From NCBI RefSeq assembly GCF_020748465.1, contig NZ_JAHZMP010000001.1:124001-188000 (forward strand): 64,000 bases of DNA, given 5' to 3'. Made by a program: the position numbers and the translations under genes. Of this stretch, positions 55,313 through 64,000 are shown piece after piece. This DNA comes from Terrisporobacter mayombei. Lineage in GTDB: Bacteria; Bacillota; Clostridia; Peptostreptococcales; Peptostreptococcaceae. Each line of letters begins with the position of its first letter. Position 1 is the first letter of the stretch. The notes beneath the pieces were generated by a model that had not been told where the DNA came from, searched no databases, and worked only from the letters and a program-made list of their open reading frames with translations.

Positions 55313-55459
55313 GATGTTCCTCCTTTTTTGGTATATGTATATTATACCAATTTTTGTGGTAGTTTTAACATATTTTAAAATGCGCTACATTTTTATAACG
55401 CATTTTTTCTTTTATAAGTTTATTAATAAATACCACTTTATATTTTATTTAAACAATCA

Positions 55460-55514
55460 AAGAAAAAGCTATAAAAAATAGATTACTCATATCTATAATT
55501 TATAGCTTTTTCTT
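55460..55514. terminator. Long hairpin terminator upstream of tldD
   Basis: GAAAAAGCTATAAA and TTTATAGCTTTTTC arms with a second inner stem AATAGAT/ATCTAT; A and T runs on both sides. Ends transcripts from the YitT remnant. Confidence 0.75.
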
Positions 55515-55570
55515 TATTATTTATGATCTAATATTGTTTTAGAAATGTCTAAATCTTGATTTAAACATCT

Positions 55571-55924
55571 TTAACTATTTACTCTCTCTGAAACTAATGT
55601 CATTTTTAATAAGTTACTTAACTCACCTTTTAAATTATTCTTAAAAAGATAGTCCCATTTACAAGCTACATAATCAAGTAGTTTTGTACATACAACATGA
55701 TTTATTATTTCGTATAATACCACTTTTCCACATAATACAAAGTAAGAAGCAACAATAGTCAATCCATTTATAACCATTAACAACTCTGCTAGAGTTGCAT
55801 ATTTAAAAACTGTTTTTTGAAGAATTTTTGCCAGTGTATCTGTTCCTCCATAAGTAAATCCTCTTCTGTACAACATTCCAGAACCTACTCCAGATATAGC
55901 ACCAAAATATATTGTAACCAACAT
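55571..55924 (-). pseudogene. Internal fragment of a YitT-family membrane protein
   Basis: 117 residues matching the second membrane block of YitT/DUF161 proteins (GAISGVGSGMLYRRGFTYGG, then TDTLAKILQK, VINGLTIVASYFVLCG, VVLYEIINHVV), but YitT proteins are about 280-290 residues. The N-terminal two to three helices and the C-terminal DUF2179 domain are missing, the tail beyond residue 95 is unlike the family, and there is no ribosome site before the first ATG. A truncated remnant. Confidence 0.7.
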
Positions 55925-55982
55925 TAGAAAATAAATAATATATGTATGGATATCTTACATTAATAGGTCTTCATATTATCAT

Positions 55983-56675
55983 TTATTTTTTTCTTCTCTT
56001 TTTACTTTTATTTCTATCACTGCTTTTTTTAATTTTTTCACTTTTTTCACTTTCACTTTTGTATAAGTTATTTATAAAATTAGGTAAAAAAGTTTTTTTC
56101 ATATTTAGATATTCATCCCTATTTAGTTCATATCTAAGACAAAATAGAAGATTCTGTTTTGGCTTATAAGTTTTTATATATGTGAAGTTTAGCTTTTCAA
56201 CACAACTAGTGCTATATTTATTTTCTTCGTATATAAGAACCACCAATTTATCCACTTTAGAAAACTCAAAACTTGATATTATAGTAACCAAAGCCAGCTC
56301 TGTAGAAAAATCATTTCCCCAATATTTAGGGTTTATACAAATACCCAATTCCCCCTCTTTTGATTTAGGATTAACATTATTAAACCCCACATTTCCTATT
56401 ACCTTATAATCTTTTTTATAATAAATAGCATGGTTTCCTATTTTTCCTTTTTTATAATTATTTATGAAATAAGACTGTATAAACCTTTTACTACTATTTA
56501 TATCTCTGTGAGCATTGAAAGGTAAATATTTAACTACAATTTCCTTACTAAGATATTCATATACATCCTCTGCATCAGAAATCTCAAAAGGTCTAAATAT
56601 AAATCTAGGAGTTTCTATGATTTTCATCTGAGAATATATTGAATCTGAAATTTTATATCCAAATATATCATTCAT
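55983..56675 (-). CDS. GNAT N-acetyltransferase with basic C-terminal tail
   Basis: 230 residues, AGGGGGG eight bases upstream. GNAT pattern: IIETPRFIFRPFEISDAEDV at the start, VIGNVGFNNVNPKSKEGELG, and NPKYWGNDFSTELALV near 115. The last 25 residues are strongly basic (KKSSDRNKSKKRRKK), which is unusual for the family and could bind RNA, ribosomes or membrane phosphates. A different branch from the GNAT at 46526. Confidence 0.85.
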   Translation of the reverse strand: MNDIFGYKISDSIYSQMKIIETPRFIFRPFEISDAEDVYEYLSKEIVVKYLPFNAHRDINSSKRFIQSYFINNYKKGKIGNHAIYYKKDYKVIGNVGFNNVNPKSKEGELGICINPKYWGNDFSTELALVTIISSFEFSKVDKLVVLIYEENKYSTSCVEKLNFTYIKTYKPKQNLLFCLRYELNRDEYLNMKKTFLPNFINNLYKSESEKSEKIKKSSDRNKSKKRRKK

Positions 56676-56745
56676 AAGTTCTCTCCCCCCTTAAAAAATA
56701 ATAGTACTAGTATATTTATATTATGATAAAAATTCCTTCCAAATT

Positions 56746-56776
56746 AAAAAAGGAATGCTTAGGCACTCCTTTTTTG
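56746..56776 (-). terminator. Terminator of the D,D-carboxypeptidase gene
   Basis: AAAAAGGAGTGCCTAAGCATTCCTTTTTT reads as a stem of GGAGTGC/GCATTCC with T run on the minus strand. Confidence 0.8.
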
Positions 56777-56805
56777 TATAGTTATTAAATTTTACAATAA
56801 TATAA

Positions 56806-58110
56806 TTATCTTCTCTTTTTATTATGTCTATTTCTTCTTCTCATTCTTTTTCTTCTTAAATTTCTTAACCTAATACAATAGGCTACTACAAAGATCACTA
56901 TTAAAGCTATTACTATAAATATAATATATGATCCTGAGTAAATTTTAAGTAAATCAAATTTATTTAAATCCACTTTCCCACTTACTTTTGATGAATAATT
57001 AGGTAGAGTAAAGTTTAATTCTATCTCTTTATTTGCAAGCTTCCAGGCACTTTTATTTTCATTATTGTATTCTATTTTGGCATTTTCATCGTTAATATCA
57101 TTTTTATAATACATAACATCTTCTGTTGCTATAACTGGAACTGTTATATTCTTTTTAGGTCCAATAATACCGTACTTTCTGTATTGAAGTTCAATTGTGC
57201 CAATTTCTTCTCCAGCTTTTTTAAATACTTGTTTTTCAGCAGCAAAACCATAATCAACAATAGTTTTTGTATCATTAAATACATTTGTGCCATCTATTCC
57301 ATAATCAGAATTAAGAGCTACAGTAACTAGATTTCTACCTTCTCTTTGGAAGAAACCAACAAAACAATGACCAGCTTGAGATTCATTGCCTGTTTTTCCA
57401 CCTACATTACCATATTGACCAAGGATTTTGTTTCTTAATTTAATTGGTACAGCTTCTCCTTCTATATTAATTGTTATATTTGGACTTTGGTCTGATATTG
57501 TTTCCCTAATCCATTGGTTTTTGTAAGCTTCTTTTGCTATTACTGCTATATCGTAAGCTGTTGACATATTAATTTCTTTATTGTCTGGATCTACTGCATT
57601 CGCTTCTAGACCACATGGATTTACTACTTTTGTGTCTTCTAAGCCAAGGGACTTGGCTTTATCATTCATCATTTTCACAAAATCCTTGTAATTTCCTGCC
57701 ACAGAGTCTGCCATTAAATATGCAGCATCATTAGCAGAATAAACCATAACAGCTTTCATAAGATCATCACTTGAAATTTTGTCACCCTCATTTATTCTTT
57801 TCAAGTTATTAAGTGCTGTTTGAGTAGTTTTTAGTGATTCTTGTGTAAATGGTATGGCTTCTCCCTTAGAAGTATTTTCTGCAAAAACTAATGATGTTAA
57901 TAGTTTTATTGTACTTGCCACAGGCCTTTGAATCTTTGCATCTTTTGATGCAATAACTTCTCCTGTATCCATATCCATAACTATTGCTGATTGTGCAATT
58001 ATACCAGGTATGTCACCTGTATTATTTAATCCATTTGCTACACTGCTTAAAGATGTACATATTACTAATAAAATAGTTAATATAAATGTATTAAAAGACT
58101 TATTTCTCAT
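56806..58110 (-). CDS. dacF: D-alanyl-D-alanine carboxypeptidase (DacF/PBP5 type)
   Basis: 434 residues. Signal peptide (ILTILLVICTSLSSVANG), serine site RPVASTIKLLTSL with STIK near 67, SAN in VMVYSANDAAYLM near 127, KTG in VGGKTGNESQAGH near 240. A beta-rich C-terminal domain follows (275-375), then one membrane helix (SYIIFIVIALIVIFVVAYCI) and a basic cytosolic tail. Trims the terminal D-Ala of peptidoglycan stems at the outer membrane face. The tail anchor by a true helix differs from the amphipathic anchor of most PBP5 proteins. AAGGAG ribosome site. Confidence 0.93.
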   Translation of the reverse strand: MRNKSFNTFILTILLVICTSLSSVANGLNNTGDIPGIIAQSAIVMDMDTGEVIASKDAKIQRPVASTIKLLTSLVFAENTSKGEAIPFTQESLKTTQTALNNLKRINEGDKISSDDLMKAVMVYSANDAAYLMADSVAGNYKDFVKMMNDKAKSLGLEDTKVVNPCGLEANAVDPDNKEINMSTAYDIAVIAKEAYKNQWIRETISDQSPNITINIEGEAVPIKLRNKILGQYGNVGGKTGNESQAGHCFVGFFQREGRNLVTVALNSDYGIDGTNVFNDTKTIVDYGFAAEKQVFKKAGEEIGTIELQYRKYGIIGPKKNITVPVIATEDVMYYKNDINDENAKIEYNNENKSAWKLANKEIELNFTLPNYSSKVSGKVDLNKFDLLKIYSGSYIIFIVIALIVIFVVAYCIRLRNLRRKRMRRRNRHNKKRR

Positions 58111-58348
58111 TTAAAACCTCTTTCTCCTTTTGTATTACTAGTTATAACTATAAAGTTTTATAGATAAGAATAATTTTATTCTTATAATTAAAAGTAATGC
58201 AATAATTATATCATAATTTCTACATAATTTGTCAAGACACTTCCCATAGACATTAAAAAATATTTAGTCTTCTTTACTGTAAATTTACATAGACTTCCCC
58301 CCATGTTATAATGTGCAAGTAATATAATTATGGGGGAGAAAATTTATA

Positions 58349-59371
58349 ATGTTAAAAAGTAATTTACAAAAAATAATTCTAATACCTACAATAATATCCA
58401 TGGTACTAATAAGTAGTGTTTTTCATAAAAAACTTACTTTTGCTGCTACCTTAAAAGTAGTCAATACAAATAGTTTAAATGTGAGAAGCGGGGCTGGAAC
58501 TAAATATAAAGTTCTAGGAAAGCTTACCAAAGACACTAAAATAAGTGTTATTTCAGAAAGCAAAGGATGGAGTAAATTTACTTATAATAAGAAAACTGCT
58601 TATGTTAGTAGTAAATATTTGATTAACGCAAGTACTACAAAATATGTAAATACAAGTAGTTTAAATGTAAGAAGTGGAGCTGGAACTAAGTATAAAATTT
58701 TAGGAAAACTTAAGAGAAATACTAAAATAAATGTCATTTCAACAAGTAAAGGTTGGAGCAAGTTCACTTATAATGGGAAAACTGCTTATGTTAACAGTGA
58801 ATATTTAAGTAATACTAAAAGTGTAATATTAAATGTACCATATATAAGCCAATATCCTGATTTACCTCTTGGATGTGAGGCGACTTCTCTTGCTCCGTTG
58901 TTACAGTTTAAAGGTGTGAATGTTTCAAAAACTACTATAGCCAAAGAAATGAAAAAATCACCAAATAAAAATCCTTCTCTTGGATTTGTAGGAAGTCCTT
59001 TTAAAAATGAACCTGGTATTTTCCAAACCATATATCCAGAAGCTTTAGTAAGTTCAGCTAAAAAGTATAGACCAAATAGTGAAAATATAACAGGTGCATC
59101 TGTAAAAACTATAGAAAAAGAGCTTAGAGCTGGAAACCCATCAGTTATTTGGATGTCTCTTAATTTAGTTACTCCTCAAATGGGTTACTGGTATGAAAAT
59201 ACTAAAGACCAAATATGGGTAAATAAAAACCTTCATGTCATGACAGTTACTGGTGTGGATGATGATAATTTTTACATAACAGATCCTGCAAAGGGTAAAT
59301 ACAGTGTAAGTAAAACTAAATTCGAATCAATTTACAATAAAGTTGGAAAAAAAGCTTTAGTTGTTAGATAG
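58349..59371 (+). CDS. Secreted protein with two SH3b domains and a C39-type peptidase domain
   Basis: 340 residues with GGGGGAG ahead of the ATG. Signal peptide (about 1-33). Two nearly identical bacterial SH3 repeats (about 36-92 and 98-157), each with VNTNSLNVRSGAGTKYK or VNTSSLNVRSGAGTKYK and GWSKFTYN. A Peptidase_C39_2 domain runs to the end: catalytic cysteine in DLPLGCEATSLAPLL near 175, histidine in LHVMTVTGVDDDNFYITDP near 298. Cell-wall-binding cysteine peptidase or amidase expected. The two repeats differ by few residues, indicating a recent internal duplication. Confidence 0.9.
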   Translation: MLKSNLQKIILIPTIISMVLISSVFHKKLTFAATLKVVNTNSLNVRSGAGTKYKVLGKLTKDTKISVISESKGWSKFTYNKKTAYVSSKYLINASTTKYVNTSSLNVRSGAGTKYKILGKLKRNTKINVISTSKGWSKFTYNGKTAYVNSEYLSNTKSVILNVPYISQYPDLPLGCEATSLAPLLQFKGVNVSKTTIAKEMKKSPNKNPSLGFVGSPFKNEPGIFQTIYPEALVSSAKKYRPNSENITGASVKTIEKELRAGNPSVIWMSLNLVTPQMGYWYENTKDQIWVNKNLHVMTVTGVDDDNFYITDPAKGKYSVSKTKFESIYNKVGKKALVVR

Positions 59372-59383
59372 TTAAAAGAACGT

Positions 59384-59427
59384 AAAAAATATCTCAGGTT
59401 AAAAATAGCCTGAGATATTTTTTTATT
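59384..59427. terminator. Bidirectional terminator between convergent genes
   Basis: AAATATCTCAGG and CCTGAGATATTT arms with A and T runs on both sides. Confidence 0.9.
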
Positions 59428-59453
59428 AAATCTTTAAAATCCAATGGGCTATC

Positions 59454-60902
59454 TTACATCTCAACCATAGTAACCTTACGAGGTCTTCCCTTGATGTTTT
59501 TAGTTTGTAATGTTTTAAGTACCATTTCGCCTTTGTTATTTAAAACTTCCACAAAGGTAGATACATCCTGCACATTTATAACGCCTATATCTTCTGCTGT
59601 CATTCCTTCTATACTACAAAGTGTTCCAACTATATCAACTGGTCTCATCTTTGTCTTTTTCCCTGCATTTATGTGAAGTCTCATTATCTCACAACTCATA
59701 CTTGCACCTTTACTCATTTTAACTTCAGGTTTCTCGCTTAATTTTCTTTCAAATTCAGCTTTTAATTTTTTCACAGATTTTCTACTTGGCGTTTCTTGTC
59801 TTAAAACTAATTCTCTTCCTGTATATGAATTAATTTCAGATACACGTCTGTCATCAGCTTTAGTTACAAAGGTGATTGCTCTACCCTCTTTACCTGCACG
59901 ACCTGTTCTTCCTATTCTATGAACATAGTTTTCTCTAAGAACTGGTATGTCAAAGTTTATTACGTGAGTTATATTTTCTATGTCTATACCTCTAGCTGCC
60001 ACATCTGTAGCTATTAAATATCTGAAATATCCTTTTTTAAAATTAGACATTACTTTTATTCTGTCATCTTGTTCCATACCTCCATGTATTTTGTCACATG
60101 GATATTTTAAATCTGTTAATTCATTATAAATCATTTCTACTTTCTTTTGAGTGTTGGCAAAAATCACACAACTATCTGGATTTTCAACTATTGTAACATC
60201 TTTTAATAAATTTATTTTTGCATTTTCTTCTACTTTATAAGCTACTTGAACTATTCTATCAACTGTTAAAGTTTTAGCTTCTATTTCTATTTTAGTAGGA
60301 TTTTTCAAATATCTTTTTGATAAATCATCTATATCTTCTGGCAATGTTGCAGAAAATAACATGGTAACACGCTCATTAGGTAGTGCTTCTATTATTTCTT
60401 CTATTTGTTCAATAAATCCTAAACTAAGCATCTCATCAGCTTCATCTATAACAAGACATTTAATATTATCTGTAACAAAACTTCCTTCTTTTATATGGTC
60501 AATTGTTCTTCCTGGAGTTCCAACTACTATATGAGTCTTTTGCTTAAGTTCTTTTTCTTGAACAGCAAATGAAGACTTTCCATAAAGTGCACAAGCTTTT
60601 ATTCTTTTAAATCTACCTATATTAAATATATCGTCTTTTACTTGTATTGCTAGTTCCCTCGTTGGTGCTAGAACTAATGCTTGGGGCTTATTTTCTTCCC
60701 AATCAACTAACTCACATAGCGGTATTCCAAAAGTTGCTGTCTTTCCACTTCCTGTTTGTGATTTCACAAGGATATCTTTATTTTGTAGGGCTACTGGTAT
60801 AACTTGTTCTTGAACTTTTGTTGGATTTTTGAAATTTAACATTTCTAGTGATTTTAATATTTCATTGCTTAATTTATAATCTTTAAAGTTTGTTTTTGTC
60901 AT
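59454..60902 (-). CDS. dbpA: DEAD-box RNA helicase with DbpA-type RNA-binding domain
   Basis: 482 residues. Q motif [13 protein letters not shown] near 26, motif [13 protein letters not shown] near 48, DEAD box [13 protein letters not shown] near 150, SAT in [10 protein letters not shown], then VAARGID and [13 protein letters not shown]. The C-terminus (about 405-482) is a DbpA/YxiN RNA-recognition-like domain ([20 protein letters not shown]) that binds the 23S rRNA hairpin 92 in known members. Likely acts in 50S subunit assembly. The ribosome site is weak (AGAGATGAC). Confidence 0.92.
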   Translation of the reverse strand: MTKTNFKDYKLSNEILKSLEMLNFKNPTKVQEQVIPVALQNKDILVKSQTGSGKTATFGIPLCELVDWEENKPQALVLAPTRELAIQVKDDIFNIGRFKRIKACALYGKSSFAVQEKELKQKTHIVVGTPGRTIDHIKEGSFVTDNIKCLVIDEADEMLSLGFIEQIEEIIEALPNERVTMLFSATLPEDIDDLSKRYLKNPTKIEIEAKTLTVDRIVQVAYKVEENAKINLLKDVTIVENPDSCVIFANTQKKVEMIYNELTDLKYPCDKIHGGMEQDDRIKVMSNFKKGYFRYLIATDVAARGIDIENITHVINFDIPVLRENYVHRIGRTGRAGKEGRAITFVTKADDRRVSEINSYTGRELVLRQETPSRKSVKKLKAEFERKLSEKPEVKMSKGASMSCEIMRLHINAGKKTKMRPVDIVGTLCSIEGMTAEDIGVINVQDVSTFVEVLNNKGEMVLKTLQTKNIKGRPRKVTMVEM

Positions 60903-61031
60903 TTTGTCATCTCTTTCTTCTCGTCATAGTAATCTTATCTATTATATCACACTAAGGCAATACTCCGTTTTTGTAATAAGTAGCTATTTTATATTTACAG
61001 ATGATCTAGATAAGTTATTATTAGTTTTAAT

Positions 61032-61706
61032 CTAATTTTTTTCGATAATTTTAAATTCTTTATTTCTTAATATGTTAAGTATTTGTTCATCTGATGTGAT
61101 TTTTTTATTTGTATAAATGCCTGTTCTACATAAATCCTCTTCTTGATGTACATCACTACCACCTGTAGCTATAAGACTTGGATTTTCTTCATAAACAGCC
61201 TTTGTCAAATCATTATTATTGTTGTGTCTTGGGTTTTGGTTATATATTTCAATGCCATGCAAATAGTTTATATCCTCTAATTTACTTCCTTTTTGTCTAT
61301 GAGGGTGGGCTTGAATAATAATTGCCTTATCCTTGAATTTATTATAAAAATCCTTTAATCCCATTTCTATCATCCACTCATTTTCTAAATAATCTTCTTT
61401 TTCCAATCCGAATACTAAAAAATCATTTGTATCGTTGTTAAAACTAATTTCCATTCCTAGACCTATGTAAAAATCTTTATCTTTACAGTATTCCATCCCT
61501 TTATCATAGCTATAGAAAAATTCCTTAGTTTTTTCTTTCCAATCTTCTCTTTTGCACTTTCTAAAATAGCCTTTTCTAAAATGGTCTGTAAGAACTAGTC
61601 CTGAGTAACCCTCTTCTATGTATTTGTCTATTATTTCTTCTATACTAAGACGCCCGCAAGGACTGATTTCTTTTGTGTGTATATGTATATCGTATTTAAA
61701 CTTCAT
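61032..61706 (-). CDS. PHP-domain phosphoesterase
   Basis: 224 residues. PHP motif I KYDIHIHTKEISPCG carries the HxH pair near 7-9, motif II VLTDHFRKGYF near 38, then IIQAHPHRQKG near 132 and the final GGSDVHQEEDLC near 190. Such stand-alone PHP proteins are metal-dependent phosphoesterases of unknown substrate; a role in histidinol phosphate or nucleic-acid monomer hydrolysis is possible. AGGGGA ribosome site. Confidence 0.88.
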   Translation of the reverse strand: MKFKYDIHIHTKEISPCGRLSIEEIIDKYIEEGYSGLVLTDHFRKGYFRKCKREDWKEKTKEFFYSYDKGMEYCKDKDFYIGLGMEISFNNDTNDFLVFGLEKEDYLENEWMIEMGLKDFYNKFKDKAIIIQAHPHRQKGSKLEDINYLHGIEIYNQNPRHNNNNDLTKAVYEENPSLIATGGSDVHQEEDLCRTGIYTNKKITSDEQILNILRNKEFKIIEKN

Positions 61707-61840
61707 CTGTCTTCCCCTTATTTTTTACATGACTTAGGTATAAGATACCATCTTTTTATATAATTATCACTTAGTAAAGTAACCTGTTTTTCTATTATAG
61801 TTAAAAACTCATAACTTAGGCATTCTTATATGAAAACAAA

Positions 61841-62407
61841 TTAATAAAATTTTAATGATTCAAATGATTTTAAAACTTTATCTTTTGATTTATCTGAATA
61901 ACAAGAATAAAATACCAAAGTCCTGTCTTCCGACTCAGTTATATAATATATTTGATAGTCATTTTCTATAACTTTCACTCGCTTGTCTCCTATAACTTTA
62001 TCATATACTTCATTTTCAATTTTACATTCAAGTTCTGTTTTATATATATCATTTGCATATTCTTCTAAACTTTTCTTTGTTTTAACTGCTCTTATATTTA
62101 AACCTTCTAATATAAGCGTCTTTTCATTAACTTTAACTGCTTCATTACTTGAAGGTGCAGCCATTGAAAGTATGCAACATTCATCTAAGTTCTCTAAATT
62201 AGTATTCCCATCATTATCAAAATTAGCTTCGTCTATGTCTTCTTGTGCAGTCCAATCTTTTGGTGTCTCCATTGAAAATCCAAACTTTTCATTAGTATAT
62301 TTAATATTATCCATTTTACCATACCAAGAATCAGTAGATTTTTTACAGCCAACCAAAGATATTATAAAAACTAAAAAAATCAAAAATAATATTTTGTTTT
62401 TCACCAT
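61841..62407 (-). CDS. Lipoprotein with PsbP/DUF1795-like domain
   Basis: 188 residues; a GTG at 62404 is better spaced from the AGGGGG ribosome site than the ATG. Signal peptide with lipobox ISLVGC near 20. The mature part (about 30-188) looks like the PsbP/MOG1-type fold of clostridial lipoproteins (KFGFSMETPKDWTAQEDID, then IYKTELECKIENEVYDKV, VIENDYQIYYITESEDR). It sits on the membrane's outer face. Function unknown. Confidence 0.65.
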   Translation of the reverse strand: MVKNKILFLIFLVFIISLVGCKKSTDSWYGKMDNIKYTNEKFGFSMETPKDWTAQEDIDEANFDNDGNTNLENLDECCILSMAAPSSNEAVKVNEKTLILEGLNIRAVKTKKSLEEYANDIYKTELECKIENEVYDKVIGDKRVKVIENDYQIYYITESEDRTLVFYSCYSDKSKDKVLKSFESLKFY

Positions 62408-62690
62408 AATCCCCCTGTGTTTTAAGTTTCTATTTTATATTCTTATTATAATCTAAATCTACTGATAATTACACAATTTAACAAGCAATGAATTGAAATA
62501 ATGTTCGATTCCTATACTCCTATTACTTTTAACTTATTTCTTACAAGAATATTTCTCCAAATTATAATACTAAGTTTTGTTAGACATAAGTACCATATCC
62601 AGCAAAACAGAAAAAACTTTATCTGTATAGTTAGAAAAGTTAACTAAATCACTTTAAATAGGGTTCTTTTGTAAGTGTCAAAAAATATAT
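62408..62690. other. Intergenic region upstream of the adenine riboswitch
   Basis: About 280 bases, AT-rich, without an open frame or recognised element. It ends at the -35 box of the riboswitch promoter. Confidence 0.4.
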
Positions 62691-62718
62691 TGACATAGTT
62701 TTTGAAAAATAATATACT
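62691..62718 (+). promoter_or_regulatory. Sigma-A promoter of the adenine riboswitch-add transcript
   Basis: TTGACA and TATACT with a 16-base spacer, a near-consensus match ending 12 bases before the aptamer. Confidence 0.7.
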
Positions 62719-62730
62719 TAGTAGAAATAT

Positions 62731-62851
62731 ATATTTCGTATAACCTCAATAATATGGCTTGAGGGTCTCTACCAGAAACCAATAATTTCTGATTACGAAG
62801 AATGCTTACTTTAATTTAGTAAGCATTCTTTGCAATCAGAAATTTTTTTTA
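62731..62851 (+). promoter_or_regulatory. Adenine-type purine riboswitch with terminator
   Basis: The aptamer (62731-62800) has the P1 arms TTCGTA/TACGAA, the conserved core TATAACCTCAATAATATGG, then GGGTCTCTACCAGAAACC, and ends in TTCTGATTACGAAG. The specificity base in GAT-T-ACG is U (C in guanine switches), so adenine is expected. The terminator (62783-62851) pairs AAATTTCTGATT with AATCAGAAATTT and AAGAATGCTTAC with GTAAGCATTCTT, then a run of eight T. It shares its 5' arm with P3 and P1, so ligand binding should prevent termination and switch the gene on. Confidence 0.95.
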
Positions 62852-62887
62852 TACAAAAATTTATAAATAATAAGGAGATGATACAAT

Positions 62888-63877
62888 ATGCTAAAAAAAT
62901 TACCCAAAATAGAATTACATTGTCATTTAGATGGAAGTGTTAGACCACAAACAATAATAGATATTGCAAAAGAAGAAAATATAGAAATTCCATCACATGA
63001 ATTACCAGAAATAGAAAACATCGTAAAGGTACCTTTTAATTGTGATTCTCTTGTAGAATATTTAAAAAGATTTGATTTACCAAATAGAGTTATGCAAAGC
63101 AAAGAAAGTTTGAGAAGAATAACTTTTGAATTGTTAGAAGATGCTAGTAGTGAAAATTTAAAATACATGGAAATAAGATTCGCACCATTGCTTCACACTT
63201 TGAATGGACTTAGTGTAAGTGAAATAATAGAAAGTATAATAGATGGAATCAAAGAAGCCGAAGAGAAATACCCTATAAAGGCTAATCTTATATTAGGCTG
63301 TATGAGAACTATGACTTTAGATGATGCAATATATGTGGTAGAAGAAGGAAAGAAATTTTTAAATAAAGGTGTTGTAGCTATAGACTTATGTGGTGCTGAA
63401 AATGAAGGATTTGCAATAGAGTTTAAAGAAGCCATTGATTTAGCTAGAGAATACGGATATAGAGTTACAATACATGCAGGAGAAGCTGCAAGTGGAGTAA
63501 ATGTATTAGAGGCAGTAGAAATATTAAAAGCTGAGAGAATTGGTCATGGTATAGGTATAAGAGATGTAAAGGAAGCATATGACATCGTCAAAAATAATAA
63601 CATAGTTTTAGAAATGTGTCCAACTAGTAATGTGCAGACTAAGGCAGTAAGTTCTTATGAAGACCATCCTTTTTATAAGTTTTATAAAGATGGATTAAAA
63701 GTTACTTTAAATACTGATAATAGAACAGTTTCTAATATTAATTTGACTAGTGAGTTTAATAATGTGGACAGTGTTTTTGAAATAAGTGAAGAAGATTATA
63801 AAAATCTGTACTTAGTTAGTGTAGATTCAACTTTTGCTGATGATAATACTAAGCAGTGGCTAAGAGAGTTTATATAA
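62888..63877 (+). CDS. add: Adenosine (or adenine) deaminase
   Basis: 329 residues with AAGGAGATGATACA before the ATG. Motifs of the metal-dependent deaminases: KIELHCHLDGSVRPQT near 8 (the HxH ligands), VTIHAGEAASG near 195 with the third histidine and catalytic glutamate, ERIGHGIGIRD near 222, and LNTDNRTVS near 278 with the last aspartate ligand. Converts adenosine to inosine in purine salvage. Expression is expected to be on when adenine is high, through the riboswitch and strong promoter upstream. Distinguishing adenosine from adenine deaminase needs a phylogeny. Confidence 0.93.
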   Translation: MLKKLPKIELHCHLDGSVRPQTIIDIAKEENIEIPSHELPEIENIVKVPFNCDSLVEYLKRFDLPNRVMQSKESLRRITFELLEDASSENLKYMEIRFAPLLHTLNGLSVSEIIESIIDGIKEAEEKYPIKANLILGCMRTMTLDDAIYVVEEGKKFLNKGVVAIDLCGAENEGFAIEFKEAIDLAREYGYRVTIHAGEAASGVNVLEAVEILKAERIGHGIGIRDVKEAYDIVKNNNIVLEMCPTSNVQTKAVSSYEDHPFYKFYKDGLKVTLNTDNRTVSNINLTSEFNNVDSVFEISEEDYKNLYLVSVDSTFADDNTKQWLREFI

Positions 63878-63912
63878 AACATGTAGACTTAGGTTTAATA
63901 AAACTAGTAAAT

Positions 63913-63951
63913 AAGGGATGCAATAAGGTGAACCTACTTGCATCCCTTTTC
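63913..63951 (+). terminator. Terminator of add
   Basis: AAGGGATGCAA and TTGCATCCCTT arms with an inner AGGT/ACCT pair, followed by TTCTTATC. Confidence 0.75.
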
Positions 63952-64000
63952 TTATCTTCCTTCTAAAAATCTTCACGCATAGGTAAAAATAGAACTTTAT

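Overview
The window is very AT-rich with strong AGGAGG-type ribosome sites, and its gene content is that of an anaerobic, low-GC Firmicute. It has a class B-type RNase P RNA, glycine, adenine and cyclic-di-GMP-II riboswitches, a BirA-type operator before bioY, psuK/psuG, TldD/TldE and CsoR. The best guess is a Peptostreptococcaceae-type clostridium (the Clostridioides/Paeniclostridium/Paraclostridium neighbourhood). That placement is inferred from gene content and riboswitch usage, not from a marker phylogeny. No transposase, integrase, tRNA, phage module or CRISPR array is visible.

Layout. At 1-2684 (minus) lies the 5' part of a large cell-surface adhesin with a signal peptide, N-terminal adhesin domains, a SpaA-like domain and Cna-B repeats in alternating A/B modules; its C-terminus is off the left edge. 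Its 1.5 kb upstream region holds four near-identical c-di-GMP-II riboswitch aptamers, each fused to its own intrinsic terminator, arranged as two tandem pairs. A c-di-GMP phosphodiesterase with a periplasmic sensor domain and a complete EAL motif set sits at 11.1-12.7 kb, so a consumer of the signal and a likely output of it are within 10 kb. From 4.3 to 23.8 kb are mostly housekeeping and accessory genes: lipoprotein, SDR, CNNM/CorC-type protein, M18 aminopeptidase plus YjeM-type transporter, AlsT-type symporter, ilvD with a divergent GntR regulator, two short HxlR regulators, an N-truncated HypF-like protein, psuK-psuG, and a CobW GTPase.

From 23.9 to 31.4 kb: a tandem glycine riboswitch in front of a saccharopine-dehydrogenase-family gene, a BFD-like [2Fe-2S] protein, a RibD/DHFR-like reductase, bioY, rnpB, and a P1B metal ATPase with csoR and two palindromic operator candidates. 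From 31.5 to 44.8 kb: a SLAP-domain protein, a heterodimeric ABC exporter, an S41 protease, a molybdopterin oxidoreductase, a ROK regulator and a PadR operon. Three reading frames between 39.9 and 44.7 kb (a small hypothetical gene, a membrane protein, an alpha/beta hydrolase) are each broken by what looks like a single extra base.

From 44.8 kb to the end: a histidine phosphatase, two GNATs, a PIG-L deacetylase, an operon of ROK regulator plus HAD-NUDIX fusion preceded by a perfect 20-bp inverted repeat, an amidohydrolase, tldD-tldE, a YitT remnant, a D,D-carboxypeptidase, an SH3b/C39-type secreted protein, a DbpA-type helicase, a PHP phosphoesterase, a lipoprotein, and adenosine deaminase under an adenine-type purine riboswitch. 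RNA-level control is the theme of the window: seven aptamer domains by my count (four c-di-GMP-II, two in the tandem glycine switch, one adenine), each with a recognisable terminator. Coordinates of RNA elements are estimated by eye to within a few bases.
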